Shown: positions 33,318 to 42,223, counted from the stretch's first letter. The stretch is 64,000 nucleotides of DNA from Pseudomonas sp. (GCF_002796985.1 NZ_PEKX01000022.1:62001-126000), one strand, 5' to 3'. Notes: generated by a model not told the origin, from the sequence alone. Numbers and translations: made by a program.

Positions 33318-34496
33318 ATGTCGGCGATTCGATTCGAACATGTGGATGTGATTTTTGGCACCCACACCAAGGAAGCGCTCAAGCTGCTGGACAAGGGTCT
33401 GGGCCGTGAGGAAATCCTCAAGCGCACCGGCCAGGTGCTGGGTGTCGAGGATGCCTGCCTGGATGTCGAACGCGGCGAAATCTGCGTGATGATGGGCCTC
33501 TCGGGCTCGGGCAAGTCCAGCCTGCTGCGCTGCATCAACGGCCTCAACCGGGTCAGCCGCGGCAAGCTGCTGATCGAGCACGAAGGCCAGCAGGTGGACA
33601 TCGCCAACTGCTCGCCGGCGGCGCTCAAGACCATGCGCACCAAGCGCATCGCCATGGTGTTCCAGAAGTTCGCGCTGATGCCCTGGCTGACCGTGGCCGA
33701 GAACATCGGTTTCGGCCTGGAGATGCAGGGCCGCCCGGCCAACGAGCGGAAGAAGGTGATCGACGAGAAGCTCGAACTGGTCGGCCTGTCGCAATGGCGC
33801 GACAAGCGCCCGGATTCGCTCTCCGGCGGCATGCAGCAGCGCGTCGGCCTGGCCCGCGCGCTGGCGATGGATGGCGACATCCTGCTGATGGACGAACCCT
33901 TCTCCGCGCTGGACCCGCTGATCCGCCAGCAGCTGCAGGATGAACTGCTGGTGCTGCAGCGCCAGCTGCACAAGACCATCGTCTTCGTCAGCCACGACCT
34001 GGACGAGGCGCTGAAGATCGGTACGCGCATTGCGATCATGAAGGACGGCCGCATCATCCAGCACGGCAAGCCCGAGGAAATCGTGCTCAGCCCGGCGGAC
34101 GACTATGTGCGCACCTTCGTTGCCCATACCAACCCGCTCAACGTGCTGTGCGGCTCCAGCCTGATGCGTGGCCTGGACCAGTGCCGCCGCCAGGCCGACG
34201 AGGTGTGCTTCGACCAGGGTCGCGACTGCTGGCTGGGCCTGACCGAGTCGAACCAGATCAAGACCGCTCGCCAGGGCAGCAACATCATCGACCTGCAGCA
34301 ATGGCGCCCGGGCGACCCGGTGGAAAGGCTCAAGCACGAGCCGACCCTGGTGGACGTCAACATCCGCATGCGCGATGCGCTGCAGATTCGCTATCAGACC
34401 GGCCACAAGCTGGTGTTGCAGGAGCAGAGCCGCGTCGTCGGCGTGCTCGGCGACAGCGAGCTGTACCACGCGCTGCTGGGCAAGAACCTGGGCTGA
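33318..34496 (+). CDS. cbcV: CbcV, quaternary-amine ABC transporter ATP-binding protein
   Basis: A 392-residue OpuAA/ProV-type ATPase starting MSAIRFEHVDVIFG, with GGGAGG 8 bp upstream. Walker A is GLSGSGKSS (near residue 61), the signature LSGGMQQRVGLARALA, Walker B DILLMDEPFSALDP, and a switch histidine in FVSHDLDEAL. The C-terminal 100 residues are a short accessory region rather than a full CBS pair. It powers CbcW and is likely shared by the binding proteins CaiX and CbcX. Followed by a strong terminator. Confidence 0.93.
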   Translation: MSAIRFEHVDVIFGTHTKEALKLLDKGLGREEILKRTGQVLGVEDACLDVERGEICVMMGLSGSGKSSLLRCINGLNRVSRGKLLIEHEGQQVDIANCSPAALKTMRTKRIAMVFQKFALMPWLTVAENIGFGLEMQGRPANERKKVIDEKLELVGLSQWRDKRPDSLSGGMQQRVGLARALAMDGDILLMDEPFSALDPLIRQQLQDELLVLQRQLHKTIVFVSHDLDEALKIGTRIAIMKDGRIIQHGKPEEIVLSPADDYVRTFVAHTNPLNVLCGSSLMRGLDQCRRQADEVCFDQGRDCWLGLTESNQIKTARQGSNIIDLQQWRPGDPVERLKHEPTLVDVNIRMRDALQIRYQTGHKLVLQEQSRVVGVLGDSELYHALLGKNLG

Positions 34497-34512
34497 TTCT
34501 TTCGGCCACATG

Positions 34513-34550
34513 AAAAACGCCGGCTCCCTGCGAGGGGAGCCGGCGTTTTT
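34513..34550. terminator. Terminator behind cbcV
   Basis: AAAAACGCCGGCTCCC and GGGAGCCGGCGTTTTT form a long stem with A- and T-tracts on both sides, so it can act in both directions. It ends the cbc operon. Confidence 0.9.
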
Positions 34551-34576
34551 GTTGGGACTGAAGCCTTGGGTTTTTT

Positions 34577-34602
34577 GTAGGAGCGAGCAAGCTCGCCCCC
34601 AC
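34577..34602. repeat. REP family A variant
   Basis: GTAGGAGCGAGCAAGCTCGC CCCCAC; a compact self-complementary form of the unit. Confidence 0.65.
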
Positions 34603-34627
34603 AGGTTCGGCCCGGTGCCGCGGCGGT

Positions 34628-34661
34628 CCCTCACCCTAACCCTCTCCCAGAGGGAGAGGGG
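34628..34661. repeat. REP family D
   Basis: CCCTCACCCTAACCCTCTCC CAGAGGGAGAGGGG. Confidence 0.7.
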
Positions 34662-34709
34662 ACCGTCCGGTGCAGGATGAAACCGTGGCATCAGCCTGCA
34701 CAATCGGCG

Positions 34710-34743
34710 CCCTCTCCCTCCGGGAGAGGGCTGGGGTGAGGGG
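34710..34743. repeat. REP family D, opposite orientation
   Basis: CCCTCTCCCTCCGGGAGAGG GCTGGGGTGAGGGG. It pairs with the element at 34628-34661 as an inverted repeat. Confidence 0.7.
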
Positions 34744-34772
34744 AAGCCCCAGCGCCGATGTCGCAAGGAAAC

Positions 34773-34796
34773 GTAGGAGCGGACTCCGTCCGCGAT
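34773..34796. repeat. REP family E
   Basis: GTAGGAGCGGACTCCGTCCG CGAT, just beyond the hydrolase stop codon. Confidence 0.65.
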
Positions 34797-34816
34797 TGCC
34801 CAACCTCTGGCAGAGA

Positions 34817-35827
34817 TCAGTGCTTGAGCTCCGCCAAACCCTTGAGCAGCGCCTCGTGGAAACGCTTCGGGTCCTGGATCTGCGGGGCGTGGCCCATGTC
34901 GTCAAATTCCACCAGCGTTGCGTTGGGGATGGCCTTGGCGGTCGCCTTGCCCAGCTCGGCGTAGTTGCCCAGCTTGGCCTTCAGGTCGGCCGGGGCGAGG
35001 TCCTTGCCGATCGCGGTGTTGTCCTTGGTGCCGATCAACAGCAGCGTCGGCATCTTCAGCTGGCCGAATTCGTAGACCACCGGCTGGGTGAAGATCATGT
35101 CGTAGAGCAGCGCCGAGTTCCACGCCACGCGCTCGTGGCCGGCGCCGTTGAACAGGCCGGCGAGCATGTTCACCCACTTGTCGTACTCGGGCTTCCACTG
35201 GCCGGCGTAGTAGGTCGCCTGCTCGTACTGGCGGATGCCTTCGGCGCTGGTCTTCAGCTCGCGCTCGTACCACTGGTCCGGGGTGCGATAGGGCACGCCC
35301 AGGGCCTTCCAGTCTTCCAGGCCGATGGGGTTGACCATGGCCAGTTGCTCGACCTGCTGCGGGTACATCAGCGCATAGCGGGTGGCGAGCATGCCGCCGG
35401 TGGAGTGACCCAGCAGGGTGATCTTGCCGACCTTCAGGTGCTCGAGCAGGGCGTGGGTGTTGGTCGCCAACTGCTGGAAGCTGTACTGGTAGCGCTCGGG
35501 TTTTGTGGATTTGCAGAAGCCGATCTGGTCCGGCGCCACCACGCGGTAGCCGGCCTCGCTCAGGGTGGCGATGGTGGTTTCCCAGGTGCCGGCGCAGAAG
35601 TTCTTGCCGTGCAGCAGCACCACGGTGCGGCCGTTGGGCTGCTTCTTGGGCTTCACGTCGATGTAGGCCATGTGCACGTGGTGGCCCTGGGACGCAAAGC
35701 TGTAGTGACCGACCGGGTAGGCGTAGTTGAAACGCTCCAGCTCCGGGCCGTAGGTGGGTTTGGATTCGGCGGCGTGCAGCGGCAGGGCGGCGGCCAACAG
35801 CAAGGCGGGTAGCCAGCGTCGGGACAT
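34817..35827 (-). CDS. Secreted alpha/beta hydrolase
   Basis: A 336-residue hydrolase. The ATG at 35827 starts a signal peptide (MSRRWLPALLLAAALPLHA), so it should act in the periplasm. Catalytic parts are visible: oxyanion HGKNFCAGTW, nucleophile elbow GHSTGGMLA, and the terminal histidine in FDDMGHAPQIQDP; the acid is probably in LLLIGTKDNTA. It resembles haloperoxidase/esterase-type alpha/beta hydrolases. It converges on the choline transporter operon. A role in releasing a choline or betaine ester is possible but unsupported by sequence alone. Confidence 0.8.
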   Translation of the reverse strand: MSRRWLPALLLAAALPLHAAESKPTYGPELERFNYAYPVGHYSFASQGHHVHMAYIDVKPKKQPNGRTVVLLHGKNFCAGTWETTIATLSEAGYRVVAPDQIGFCKSTKPERYQYSFQQLATNTHALLEHLKVGKITLLGHSTGGMLATRYALMYPQQVEQLAMVNPIGLEDWKALGVPYRTPDQWYERELKTSAEGIRQYEQATYYAGQWKPEYDKWVNMLAGLFNGAGHERVAWNSALLYDMIFTQPVVYEFGQLKMPTLLLIGTKDNTAIGKDLAPADLKAKLGNYAELGKATAKAIPNATLVEFDDMGHAPQIQDPKRFHEALLKGLAELKH

Positions 35828-35917
35828 CGGGGAGCTCTCCTGATGGTGGGGCACGGGTCAGACAGCGGGAAAGGCCATAGGTTGGCAGATTTTGAAGCCG
35901 GACGCCGCATGGAACGT

Positions 35918-35941
35918 GTAGGAGCGAGCTTGCTCGCGAAC
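35918..35941. repeat. REP family A, single copy
   Basis: Standard 24-nt unit between the hydrolase and the LuxR regulator. Confidence 0.85.
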
Positions 35942-36015
35942 GCCTCGCACCGTGCCCACCTGGTTCACGAGCTCCGGCCTGGCCGGCGAGCCACCCATCC
36001 TACGCAGAGCAACGG

Positions 36016-36885
36016 TCAGGCAGCGGAGGCGTCGCCGGTCAGCCAGTCGATGAACAACGAGAACAGCTCCGCCTGGGAGTTGATCGCCAGCTTGGTGTAG
36101 AGGTGCTTGCGGTGCATGCGCACGGTCTCCGGGGAGATATCCAGCACCCGCGCGCTGGATTTCACCGAGTGGCCGCGCAGCAGCAGGTGGGCGATTTCCC
36201 GTTCGCGCTCGGTCAGCAGGTCGGCGCCGAAGTTCATGAACGCCGTGCGGATGTGCCGGTTCAGCGGTGCCTGGCTGTCCGGCGCGCTGACGCTTACGCC
36301 GCGCCCGGCCAGTAGCAGGTCCAGCCCGCCATTGCGCTCGAACTGGCGGAACAGCTCACGCACCAGCGGCAGGGCGGTGGCCAGCAGGTCGAGTTGGGTT
36401 TCGCTGAAGCGCGCGCCGCTGCTGCCCTGGTACAGGCACAGCGAGACCTTGCGCGCCTCGCCCAGGTCGATGATGAAGTGGCAGTCCTCGGTGCAGCCGA
36501 ACTTGAGGTAGTAGGTCTTGTAGTACTCGCTGGCGAAGAAGTCGTCCGGGGCGATGTCGGCCAGCGGGTAGAAGCCCTCGGTGAGGCCGTCTTCCATGGC
36601 CAGGCAGAACGGGTCGAGCAGATAGCCGCGGGCGTAGTAGCGGTCCACCAGCGCCTCGTGGTGCTCCGGGTCGACGCCGCGCTGGTACAGCGGTTGCGGC
36701 GGCTGGCCGCGTTGCTCCAGGCCGAGCATCACCGACTCCACCGGCACCAGGCAGCCCAGCGCGTCGGCCAGGCGTTCGACGAAGACGACTTCGCCGACGC
36801 AGGCCAAGGCGCGCGCCAGCCCCGCATGCCAGGCATGCAGGGCTGGTGCGTCGGACGTTTCGCTCAGTGCCTGGGATTCGCTCAT
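36016..36885 (-). CDS. LuxR-family transcriptional regulator
   Basis: A 289-residue regulator from the ATG at 36885 (MSESQALSETSD); an earlier ATG at 36939 overlaps the aminotransferase end. The C-terminal 65 residues are a LuxR/GerE HTH (LTEREREIAHLLLRGHSVKSSARVLDISPETVRMHRKHLYTKLAINSQAELFSLFI). The N-terminal 200 residues lack a receiver or acyl-homoserine-lactone signature and may bind a metabolite. It is the third gene of a minus-strand unit with an aminotransferase and a binding protein and probably controls them. Confidence 0.85.
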   Translation of the reverse strand: MSESQALSETSDAPALHAWHAGLARALACVGEVVFVERLADALGCLVPVESVMLGLEQRGQPPQPLYQRGVDPEHHEALVDRYYARGYLLDPFCLAMEDGLTEGFYPLADIAPDDFFASEYYKTYYLKFGCTEDCHFIIDLGEARKVSLCLYQGSSGARFSETQLDLLATALPLVRELFRQFERNGGLDLLLAGRGVSVSAPDSQAPLNRHIRTAFMNFGADLLTEREREIAHLLLRGHSVKSSARVLDISPETVRMHRKHLYTKLAINSQAELFSLFIDWLTGDASAA

Positions 36886-36938
36886 GTCCGGCAGTCTAAA
36901 GGGCTGCCGGGGTGTAGGCAAAATCCTCGGATCGATCA

Positions 36939-38357
36939 TCAGTGCCCCGCGTAATCACCGCTGCGCTGGAGGTCTGCGGCGGCCTCGAGGATCGACTCGC
37001 GCAGGGTGTCGACGATCTCGTCGACCTGCTCGCGGGTGATGGTCAGCGGCGGCGACATCACGTTCAGGTGCACGATCGGCCGCACCAGCAGGCCCTTGGC
37101 CTGGGCGCGCAGGTGGATCTTCTCGCCGATGTTCAGCTCCTCGGGGAAGAGCACCTTGCTGCGCTTGTCGGCAACGAACTCGACGCAGGCCATCAGCTTC
37201 TGGCAGCGCACGCTGCCCACCAGCGGTAGCTCGGCCAGTTCCTGCAGACGCTGTTCCAGGTAGCTGCCGACGTCCTTCACGTGCTCCAGCAGATTCTCAC
37301 GCTCGATGATCTCGATGTTCTTCAGCGCCGAGACGCAGCTCACCGGGTGCCCGCTGTAGGTGAAACCGTGGGCGAAGCAGCGGCCCTTGTCGGCCTCGCC
37401 GATTACCTTCCAGATGCGCTCGGAGAAGATGCACGCGCCCAGCGGCAGGTAGCCGGAGGTCAGGCCCTTGGCGGTGGTGATGATGTCCGGCTGCATGCCG
37501 AACACGTCCTCGGAGGCGAAGAAGGCGCCGAGGCGGCCGAAGGAGGTCACCACCTCGTCGGCGACATAGAGCACGTCGTAGCGCTTGCAGACTTCCCACA
37601 TGCGCTGGTGGTAGCCCTTGGGCGGGATGATCACGCCGCCCGAGCCCATGATCGGCTCGGCGAAGAAGGCGGCGACCTTGTCTTCGCCCAGTTCGAGAAT
37701 CTTGTCTTCGAATTCCTTCACCAGGAATTCGAGGAAGTCGCCCTCGGTCATGCCTTCCGGCGCGCGGTAGGGGTTGGGGCAGGAAATGTGGTGGATGACG
37801 TCCTTGAGGAAGTCGAACTCGGCCGGGTGGTCGGCGACCTTGCCGCCCAGCGACATGGTGAGGAAGGTCGAGCCGTGGTAGGCGTTTACTCGGCTGATGA
37901 TGTGCTTCTTCCCGTGCTTGCCGCGGCAGTTCTGGTAGTACTGGATCAGGCGGTAGGCGGTGTCCACGGCGGTGGAGCCGCCAGTGGTGAGGAACACGTG
38001 GTCGAGGTCGCCCGGCGCCAGTTCGGCGAGCTTTTCGCAGAGCTGGATGGCGGTGACGTTGGCCATGTCGCAGAAGGGGTTGGAGTAGGCCAGCTTGCGT
38101 ACCTGCTCGGCGATGGCGTCGGCCATTTCCGCGCGGCCCAGGCCGATGTTGGTGCACCACATGCCGCCCACGGCATCCAGGTAGCGATTGCCCTGGGTGT
38201 CGTAGATATAGGCGCCCTCGCCGGCGGCGATGTTCAGCGCACCGTTGACCCGGTGATCGTCGAACACGTGGTAGCCGTGCATGTAGTGGGCTTTGTCGGC
38301 GGCGACCAGCTGCTCGTCGTTGAATTGGGCGAAGAAGGCTGGGGTTGGGGTGGTCAT
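36939..38357 (-). CDS. Class III PLP aminotransferase (omega-amino acid/polyamine type)
   Basis: A 472-residue class III transaminase, starting MTTPTPAFFAQFNDEQLVAADKAHYMHGY. The family landmarks are DAVGGMWCTNIGLGRAEMADAI near residue 62, TTGGSTAVDTAYRL, the aspartate in VLYVADEVVTSFGRLG, and the PLP lysine in IITTAKGLTSGYLPLGA. Close families act on putrescine, beta-alanine, GABA or taurine with pyruvate or 2-oxoglutarate. With a PotF-like binding protein next door, an amine or polyamine substrate is most likely; the exact one cannot be read from sequence. Confidence 0.88.
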   Translation of the reverse strand: MTTPTPAFFAQFNDEQLVAADKAHYMHGYHVFDDHRVNGALNIAAGEGAYIYDTQGNRYLDAVGGMWCTNIGLGRAEMADAIAEQVRKLAYSNPFCDMANVTAIQLCEKLAELAPGDLDHVFLTTGGSTAVDTAYRLIQYYQNCRGKHGKKHIISRVNAYHGSTFLTMSLGGKVADHPAEFDFLKDVIHHISCPNPYRAPEGMTEGDFLEFLVKEFEDKILELGEDKVAAFFAEPIMGSGGVIIPPKGYHQRMWEVCKRYDVLYVADEVVTSFGRLGAFFASEDVFGMQPDIITTAKGLTSGYLPLGACIFSERIWKVIGEADKGRCFAHGFTYSGHPVSCVSALKNIEIIERENLLEHVKDVGSYLEQRLQELAELPLVGSVRCQKLMACVEFVADKRSKVLFPEELNIGEKIHLRAQAKGLLVRPIVHLNVMSPPLTITREQVDEIVDTLRESILEAAADLQRSGDYAGH

Positions 38358-38586
38358 CTGCTTTACCTCGAAATTACGGTTCGTCTTGCGAGTCCTTGCC
38401 CTCTCCCTAACCCTCTCCCGCAAGCGGGAGAGGGGACCGTTCGGAGCGCTCGGCGACTACGACGGTCATTGCGGGCCCGCTGTCAGCGGAACATCAGGAA
38501 GATGACTTCCATGAACCCTGCTGCGGGCTGCCCCCTATCCCTTCAGGGAGAGGGTTGGGGAGAGGGGGCTCTTGAACGTCTGAAAC
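38358..38586. repeat. Two family D repeats between transporter and aminotransferase genes
   Basis: Copies at 38399-38435 (CCCTCTCCCTAACCCTCTCC CGCAAGCGGGAGAGGGG) and 38531-38568 (CCCTATCCCTTCAGGGAGAG GG...). No gene in this stretch. Confidence 0.7.
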
Positions 38587-39690
38587 TCAGGTCCCGGTCT
38601 TCACCGCGTTCCAGGTACGGGTGATCAGGCGGGTGGCCTTGGGGGTCTGCACTTTCTGGGTGAACAGCCGGGCACGGGTGTCGGCGTCGGGGTAGATCGC
38701 CGGGTCATTGCGCACTTCGGCGGCCAGCAGCGGGGTGGCGGCGGCGTTGCTGGAGGCGTAGCGGATGTAGTCGGCGACGCCGGCGGCCACCTTGGGCTGC
38801 AGCATGTATTCGATGAACTTGTGGGCGTTCGCCACGTGCGGCGCGTCAGCCGGGATGTAGAAGTCGTCGAACCAGATCAGCGAGCCTTCCTTGGGTACGA
38901 AGTAGCCCAGCTTGACCTTGGCGCCAGCCTCGTCGGCGCGGGCCTGGGCGGTGGCGTAGTCGCCGGACCAGGTCATCGCCATGCACTGGTCGCCGTTGGC
39001 CAGGCCGTTCAGGTAGCTGGTGGAGTCGAACTTGCGGATGTACGGGCGGATCGATTGCAGCAGGTCCTGGGCGGCCTTGAGGTCCTCGGGTAGCGCGCTG
39101 TTGGGGTCGCGCTTGAGGTAGGCCAGGGCCAGCGGGATCACGTCGGTGGGGGAATCGATGATGGTCACCCCGCAATCGGCGAATTTCGACACGATCTTCG
39201 GATCGAACAGCATCGCCAGCGAGCCGATGGGCGCGTCGGGCATGCGCTGCTTGATCTTGTCGACGTTGTAGGTGATGCCGTTGCTGCCCCAGGTGTAGGG
39301 CGCGGAATACTTCACGCCCGGATCGTAGTGCTCCAGGTGCTTGAGCACGTCCGCATCGAGGTTGTTCCAGCTGGGCAACTTGGTCTTGTCCAGCGGCTGG
39401 AACACGCCGGCTTTGAGCAGCGGCGGCACCAGGGCGGCGTTGAGCACCACCAGGTCGTAGCCGGAGCGGCCGGGCAGCAGTTTGCCCTGCACGGTCTCGT
39501 AGGAATCGAAGGTGTCGTAGACCACCTTGATCCCGGTTTCCTTCTCGAAGTCGGCGATGGTGTGTTCGCCGATGTAGTCGGTCCAGTTGTACAGCCGCAG
39601 CGTCTTCGCGCCTTCGGCATCCTCTCCGTGACTTAGCGCCGGCAAGGTCGCCAGCGCCGTGCTGAGTACTGCAGCGAGCATTTTCTGCAT
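38587..39690 (-). CDS. PotF/SpuD-like polyamine ABC transporter substrate-binding protein
   Basis: A 367-residue periplasmic protein from the ATG at 39690 with signal peptide MQKMLAAVLSTALATLPALSHG. The sequence LRLYNWTDYIGEHTIADFEKETGIKVVYDTFDSYE is the hallmark of the PotD/PotF family, followed by YDLVVLNAALVPPLLKAGVFQPLDK and the aromatic contacts YTWGSNGITYN and WSGDYA. No permease or ATPase lies beside it, so it must work with a transporter encoded elsewhere. First gene of the minus-strand unit and divergent from a TetR regulator. Confidence 0.9.
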   Translation of the reverse strand: MQKMLAAVLSTALATLPALSHGEDAEGAKTLRLYNWTDYIGEHTIADFEKETGIKVVYDTFDSYETVQGKLLPGRSGYDLVVLNAALVPPLLKAGVFQPLDKTKLPSWNNLDADVLKHLEHYDPGVKYSAPYTWGSNGITYNVDKIKQRMPDAPIGSLAMLFDPKIVSKFADCGVTIIDSPTDVIPLALAYLKRDPNSALPEDLKAAQDLLQSIRPYIRKFDSTSYLNGLANGDQCMAMTWSGDYATAQARADEAGAKVKLGYFVPKEGSLIWFDDFYIPADAPHVANAHKFIEYMLQPKVAAGVADYIRYASSNAAATPLLAAEVRNDPAIYPDADTRARLFTQKVQTPKATRLITRTWNAVKTGT

Positions 39691-39804
39691 GTCAGTCCCA
39701 CCTTTGATTTTGTTATGGATTGGAGCATTCGCGGATAGGCCCACTGTCGACCAGGGGCGGTGCCCGGACCATTCCCCGAACGGGTAGGTAGGGCTGGCTT
39801 CCTG

Positions 39805-39820
39805 TCGAACAATCGTTCAG
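39805..39820. promoter_or_regulatory. 16-bp element TCGAACAATCGTTCAG, probable TetR operator
   Basis: Lies in the gap between the divergent binding-protein gene and the TetR gene. Its core GAAC-N4-GTTC is palindromic. The exact reverse complement (16 of 16) occurs at 46491-46506. Related half-elements are at 40497-40510 and 46624-46639. Confidence 0.55.
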
Positions 39821-39850
39821 ATTGGCCACCTGAAACCTTAGGAGCCAGGC

Positions 39851-40498
39851 ATGAACGAGGAAGTCCGCTTTACCCGACTGGAGCCGGAACAGCGCAAGGC
39901 GCTGCTGATCGAGGCGACCCTCGCATGCCTGAAACGCCACGGCTTCCAGGGCGCCTCGATCCGCAAGATCTGCGCCGAGGCCGGGGTCTCGGTGGGGCTG
40001 ATCAACCACCACTATTCGGGCAAGGACGAACTGGTCGCCGAGGCCTACCTGACCGTCACCGGGCGGGTCATGCAGCTGCTGCGCGAGGCCATCGCCGAGG
40101 CGGCGCCGGATGCCCGCGCGCGGCTGTCGGCGTTCTTCCGTGCGTCGTTCTGCGCCGAGCTGCTCGACCCGCAGTTGCTCGATGCCTGGCTGGCGTTCTG
40201 GGGCGCGGTGAAGACCGCCGAGGAAATCAACAAGGCCCACGACCATTCCTACGGCGAGTACCGCACCCTGTTGGCGCAGGCGCTGAACGATCTGGCGCTG
40301 GAGCAGGGCTGGTCCGATTTCGACGCTGACCTGGCCGCTATCGCCCTCAGCGCCTTGCTCGACGGCCTGTGGCTGGAGTCTGGCCTGAACCCCACGACCT
40401 TCACCCCGGACCAGGGCGTGCAAATCTGCGAGGCCTGGGTCGATGGCCTCCAGCACGGCGGCCGGCAGCGTTTCTGTCGGGCGTCGGGAGTCTGTTGA
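39851..40498 (+). CDS. TetR/BetI-type transcriptional regulator
   Basis: A 215-residue regulator. The HTH is ALLIEATLACLKRHGFQGASIRKICAEAGVSVGLINHHYSGKDELVAEAY (residues about 17-66); NHHYSGKDEL is typical of the BetI branch, and the C-terminal ligand domain (LLDAWLAFWGAVKTAEEINKAHDHSYGEYRTLL) also looks BetI-like. It is divergent from the binding-protein gene and upstream of the aru cluster. The shared 16-bp element suggests control of both its own region and the acyl-CoA genes at 46.7 kb. Confidence 0.88.
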   Translation: MNEEVRFTRLEPEQRKALLIEATLACLKRHGFQGASIRKICAEAGVSVGLINHHYSGKDELVAEAYLTVTGRVMQLLREAIAEAAPDARARLSAFFRASFCAELLDPQLLDAWLAFWGAVKTAEEINKAHDHSYGEYRTLLAQALNDLALEQGWSDFDADLAAIALSALLDGLWLESGLNPTTFTPDQGVQICEAWVDGLQHGGRQRFCRASGVC

Positions 40499-40614
40499 TC
40501 GATTGTTCAGCGGGCGGTAACCTGCCGCCATCTGCAGGACAGTTCCTACAGCTCTACCTCCACGCATAACAAGAACGGCCCCGTCACGAGCGGCGGCCTC
40601 AGCAGGGTATTGCG

Positions 40615-41358
40615 ATGACTTCCCGTGTACTGATCGTCGACGACGATCCGGTGATTCGCGAGCTCCTCCAGGCCTACCTCGGCGAGGAAGGCTATGACGT
40701 GCTTTGCGCCGGCACCGCCGAACAGGCCGAGGCGACGCTCGCCGAAGCCGAGCAGGCCGAACAGCCCATCGACCTGGTGATGCTCGACATCCGCCTGCCC
40801 GGCAAGGACGGCCTGACCCTGACCCGCGAGCTGCGCGTGCGTTCGGAGGTCGGCATCATTCTGATCACCGGGCGCAACGACGACATCGACCGCATCGTCG
40901 GCCTGGAATGCGGCGCCGACGACTACGTGATCAAGCCGCTGAACCCCCGCGAGCTGGTGTCCCGCGCGAAGAACCTGATCCGCCGCGTGCGTCACGCCCG
41001 GCAGCCCGCCGCCGCGCCCGCCCAGGGCAGCAGCCGGCAGAACCACAGGCGCTTCGCCCACTGGACGCTGGACCCGGATCGCCGCCGGCTGATCGACCGT
41101 GACGGCAGCGAAACGCCACTGACCCATGGCGAGTTCCAACTGCTCGGCGTGTTCCTGCGCAACACCGGCCACACCCTGAGCCGCGACCAGCTGATGGACC
41201 AGATCCGCAACCGCGAATGGCTGCCCAACGACCGCTCCATCGACGTGCTGGTCGGCCGCCTGCGCCGCAAGCTGCGCGACGACCCGGCGGAGCCCGAGCT
41301 GATCATCACCATCCACGGCGCCGGCTACCTGTTCACCGCCCCGCCCGCCGACGCCTGA
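40615..41358 (+). CDS. aruR: AruR, OmpR-family response regulator of the arginine transaminase pathway
   Basis: A 247-residue response regulator: receiver domain with acidic pocket VDDDP (residues 9-12), phospho-acceptor D58 in LVMLDIRLPGKDG, T/K at LITGRND and DDYVIKPLNPREL, then a winged-helix DNA-binding domain (HGEFQLLGVFLRNTGHTLSRDQLMDQIRNREWLPNDRSIDVLVGRLRRKL). The name is based on context: in P. aeruginosa AruRS lies beside a permease and aruHI and induces the ATA pathway when arginine is present. Here it starts a three-gene unit with a binding protein and a hybrid kinase. Confidence 0.8.
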   Translation: MTSRVLIVDDDPVIRELLQAYLGEEGYDVLCAGTAEQAEATLAEAEQAEQPIDLVMLDIRLPGKDGLTLTRELRVRSEVGIILITGRNDDIDRIVGLECGADDYVIKPLNPRELVSRAKNLIRRVRHARQPAAAPAQGSSRQNHRRFAHWTLDPDRRRLIDRDGSETPLTHGEFQLLGVFLRNTGHTLSRDQLMDQIRNREWLPNDRSIDVLVGRLRRKLRDDPAEPELIITIHGAGYLFTAPPADA

Positions 41359-41368
41359 GCTTTACGAC

Positions 41369-42223
41369 GTGTTTCGAGTGCGCACCGTACGGCCCCCTCT
41401 CCCTTCGGAGCGGGGCGCGCAGCCAGGGCTGGGGAGAGGGCGGCCCCTGCTCCGATCCCTCCTGTATCTCCTACCCCTGCTCTTCTGCACGCTCTCGCAC
41501 GCCGCCCAACCCCTCCGCTACTGCGACTACCCCGTCTACCCGCCCATCTCCTGGAGCGATGGCCATGAAGTGCGCGGGCTGGCGCCGCAGACCGTGCGCA
41601 GCGTGCTCGGCGAGCTGGGCTACGAGGTGAAGACCGTGGTGCTGGGCAACTGGAAGCGCTGCCTGCTGGACGCCGCCGAAGGCCGCGTCGACGTGGTGCT
41701 CGCCTACCAGACCCCGCAGCGCGACGACGGCCTGCTGTTCTCCCGCGTGCCGGTGCTGCGCGAGGAAGTGGCGATCTTCTACAACCGCCGCAAGCCGGTG
41801 CGTTTCGATCAGTTGAATGACTTGGCCAGCTACCGTGGCGGGCTGCTGTTCGGCGAGAGCTACGGGCCGGAGTTCGACCGTTTCGTCGCCGAGCACGGCA
41901 ACGTCGAATGGGTTTCCGACAGCCGCCAGAACTTCGGCAAGCTGATCCGCCAGCGCATCGACTTCATCGCCCACGAGCGGCGCACTGGCACCCTGTTCGT
42001 CGAGCAACTGGCCGGCGGCCAGGACATCGCCGCGCTGCCCCGTCCGCTCACCGTGGATTACCTGCGCATCGCCGTCTCCCGCCATTCACCGCTGGCTGCG
42101 CGGATGGACGAGATCGACGCGCTGCTGAAGAAGCGCGTGGACGACGGCAGCGTCGCCCGCTGGCTGCAGCAGAGCGAGCACGACTACCGCGCCATGCTCG
42201 CCGGCGATGGGGTGCCGCGTTGA
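41369..42223 (+). CDS. Periplasmic substrate-binding (SBP_bac_3) protein between aruR and aruS
   Basis: A 284-residue amino-acid-type binding protein, probably from the GTG at 41369; there is no ATG and no clear ribosome site. The first 25 codons run through a family D repeat (41393-41440), then LLRSLLYLLPLLFCTLSHA forms a signal peptide. The mature part has the SBP_bac_3 pattern (LRYCDYPVYPPISW, GYEVKTVVLGNWKRCLLDAAEGRVDVVLAYQTPQR, LASYRGGLLFGESYGPEF). Its gene overlaps aruS, so it may be the periplasmic signal input of that kinase rather than part of a transporter. Confidence 0.75.
   Translation: MFRVRTVRPPLPSERGAQPGLGRGRPLLRSLLYLLPLLFCTLSHAAQPLRYCDYPVYPPISWSDGHEVRGLAPQTVRSVLGELGYEVKTVVLGNWKRCLLDAAEGRVDVVLAYQTPQRDDGLLFSRVPVLREEVAIFYNRRKPVRFDQLNDLASYRGGLLFGESYGPEFDRFVAEHGNVEWVSDSRQNFGKLIRQRIDFIAHERRTGTLFVEQLAGGQDIAALPRPLTVDYLRIAVSRHSPLAARMDEIDALLKKRVDDGSVARWLQQSEHDYRAMLAGDGVPR
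41393..41440. repeat. REP family D inside a coding sequence
   Basis: CCCCTCTCCCTTCGGAGCGG ... CTGGGGAGAGGG, within the N-terminal codons of the binding-protein gene. Confidence 0.6.
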
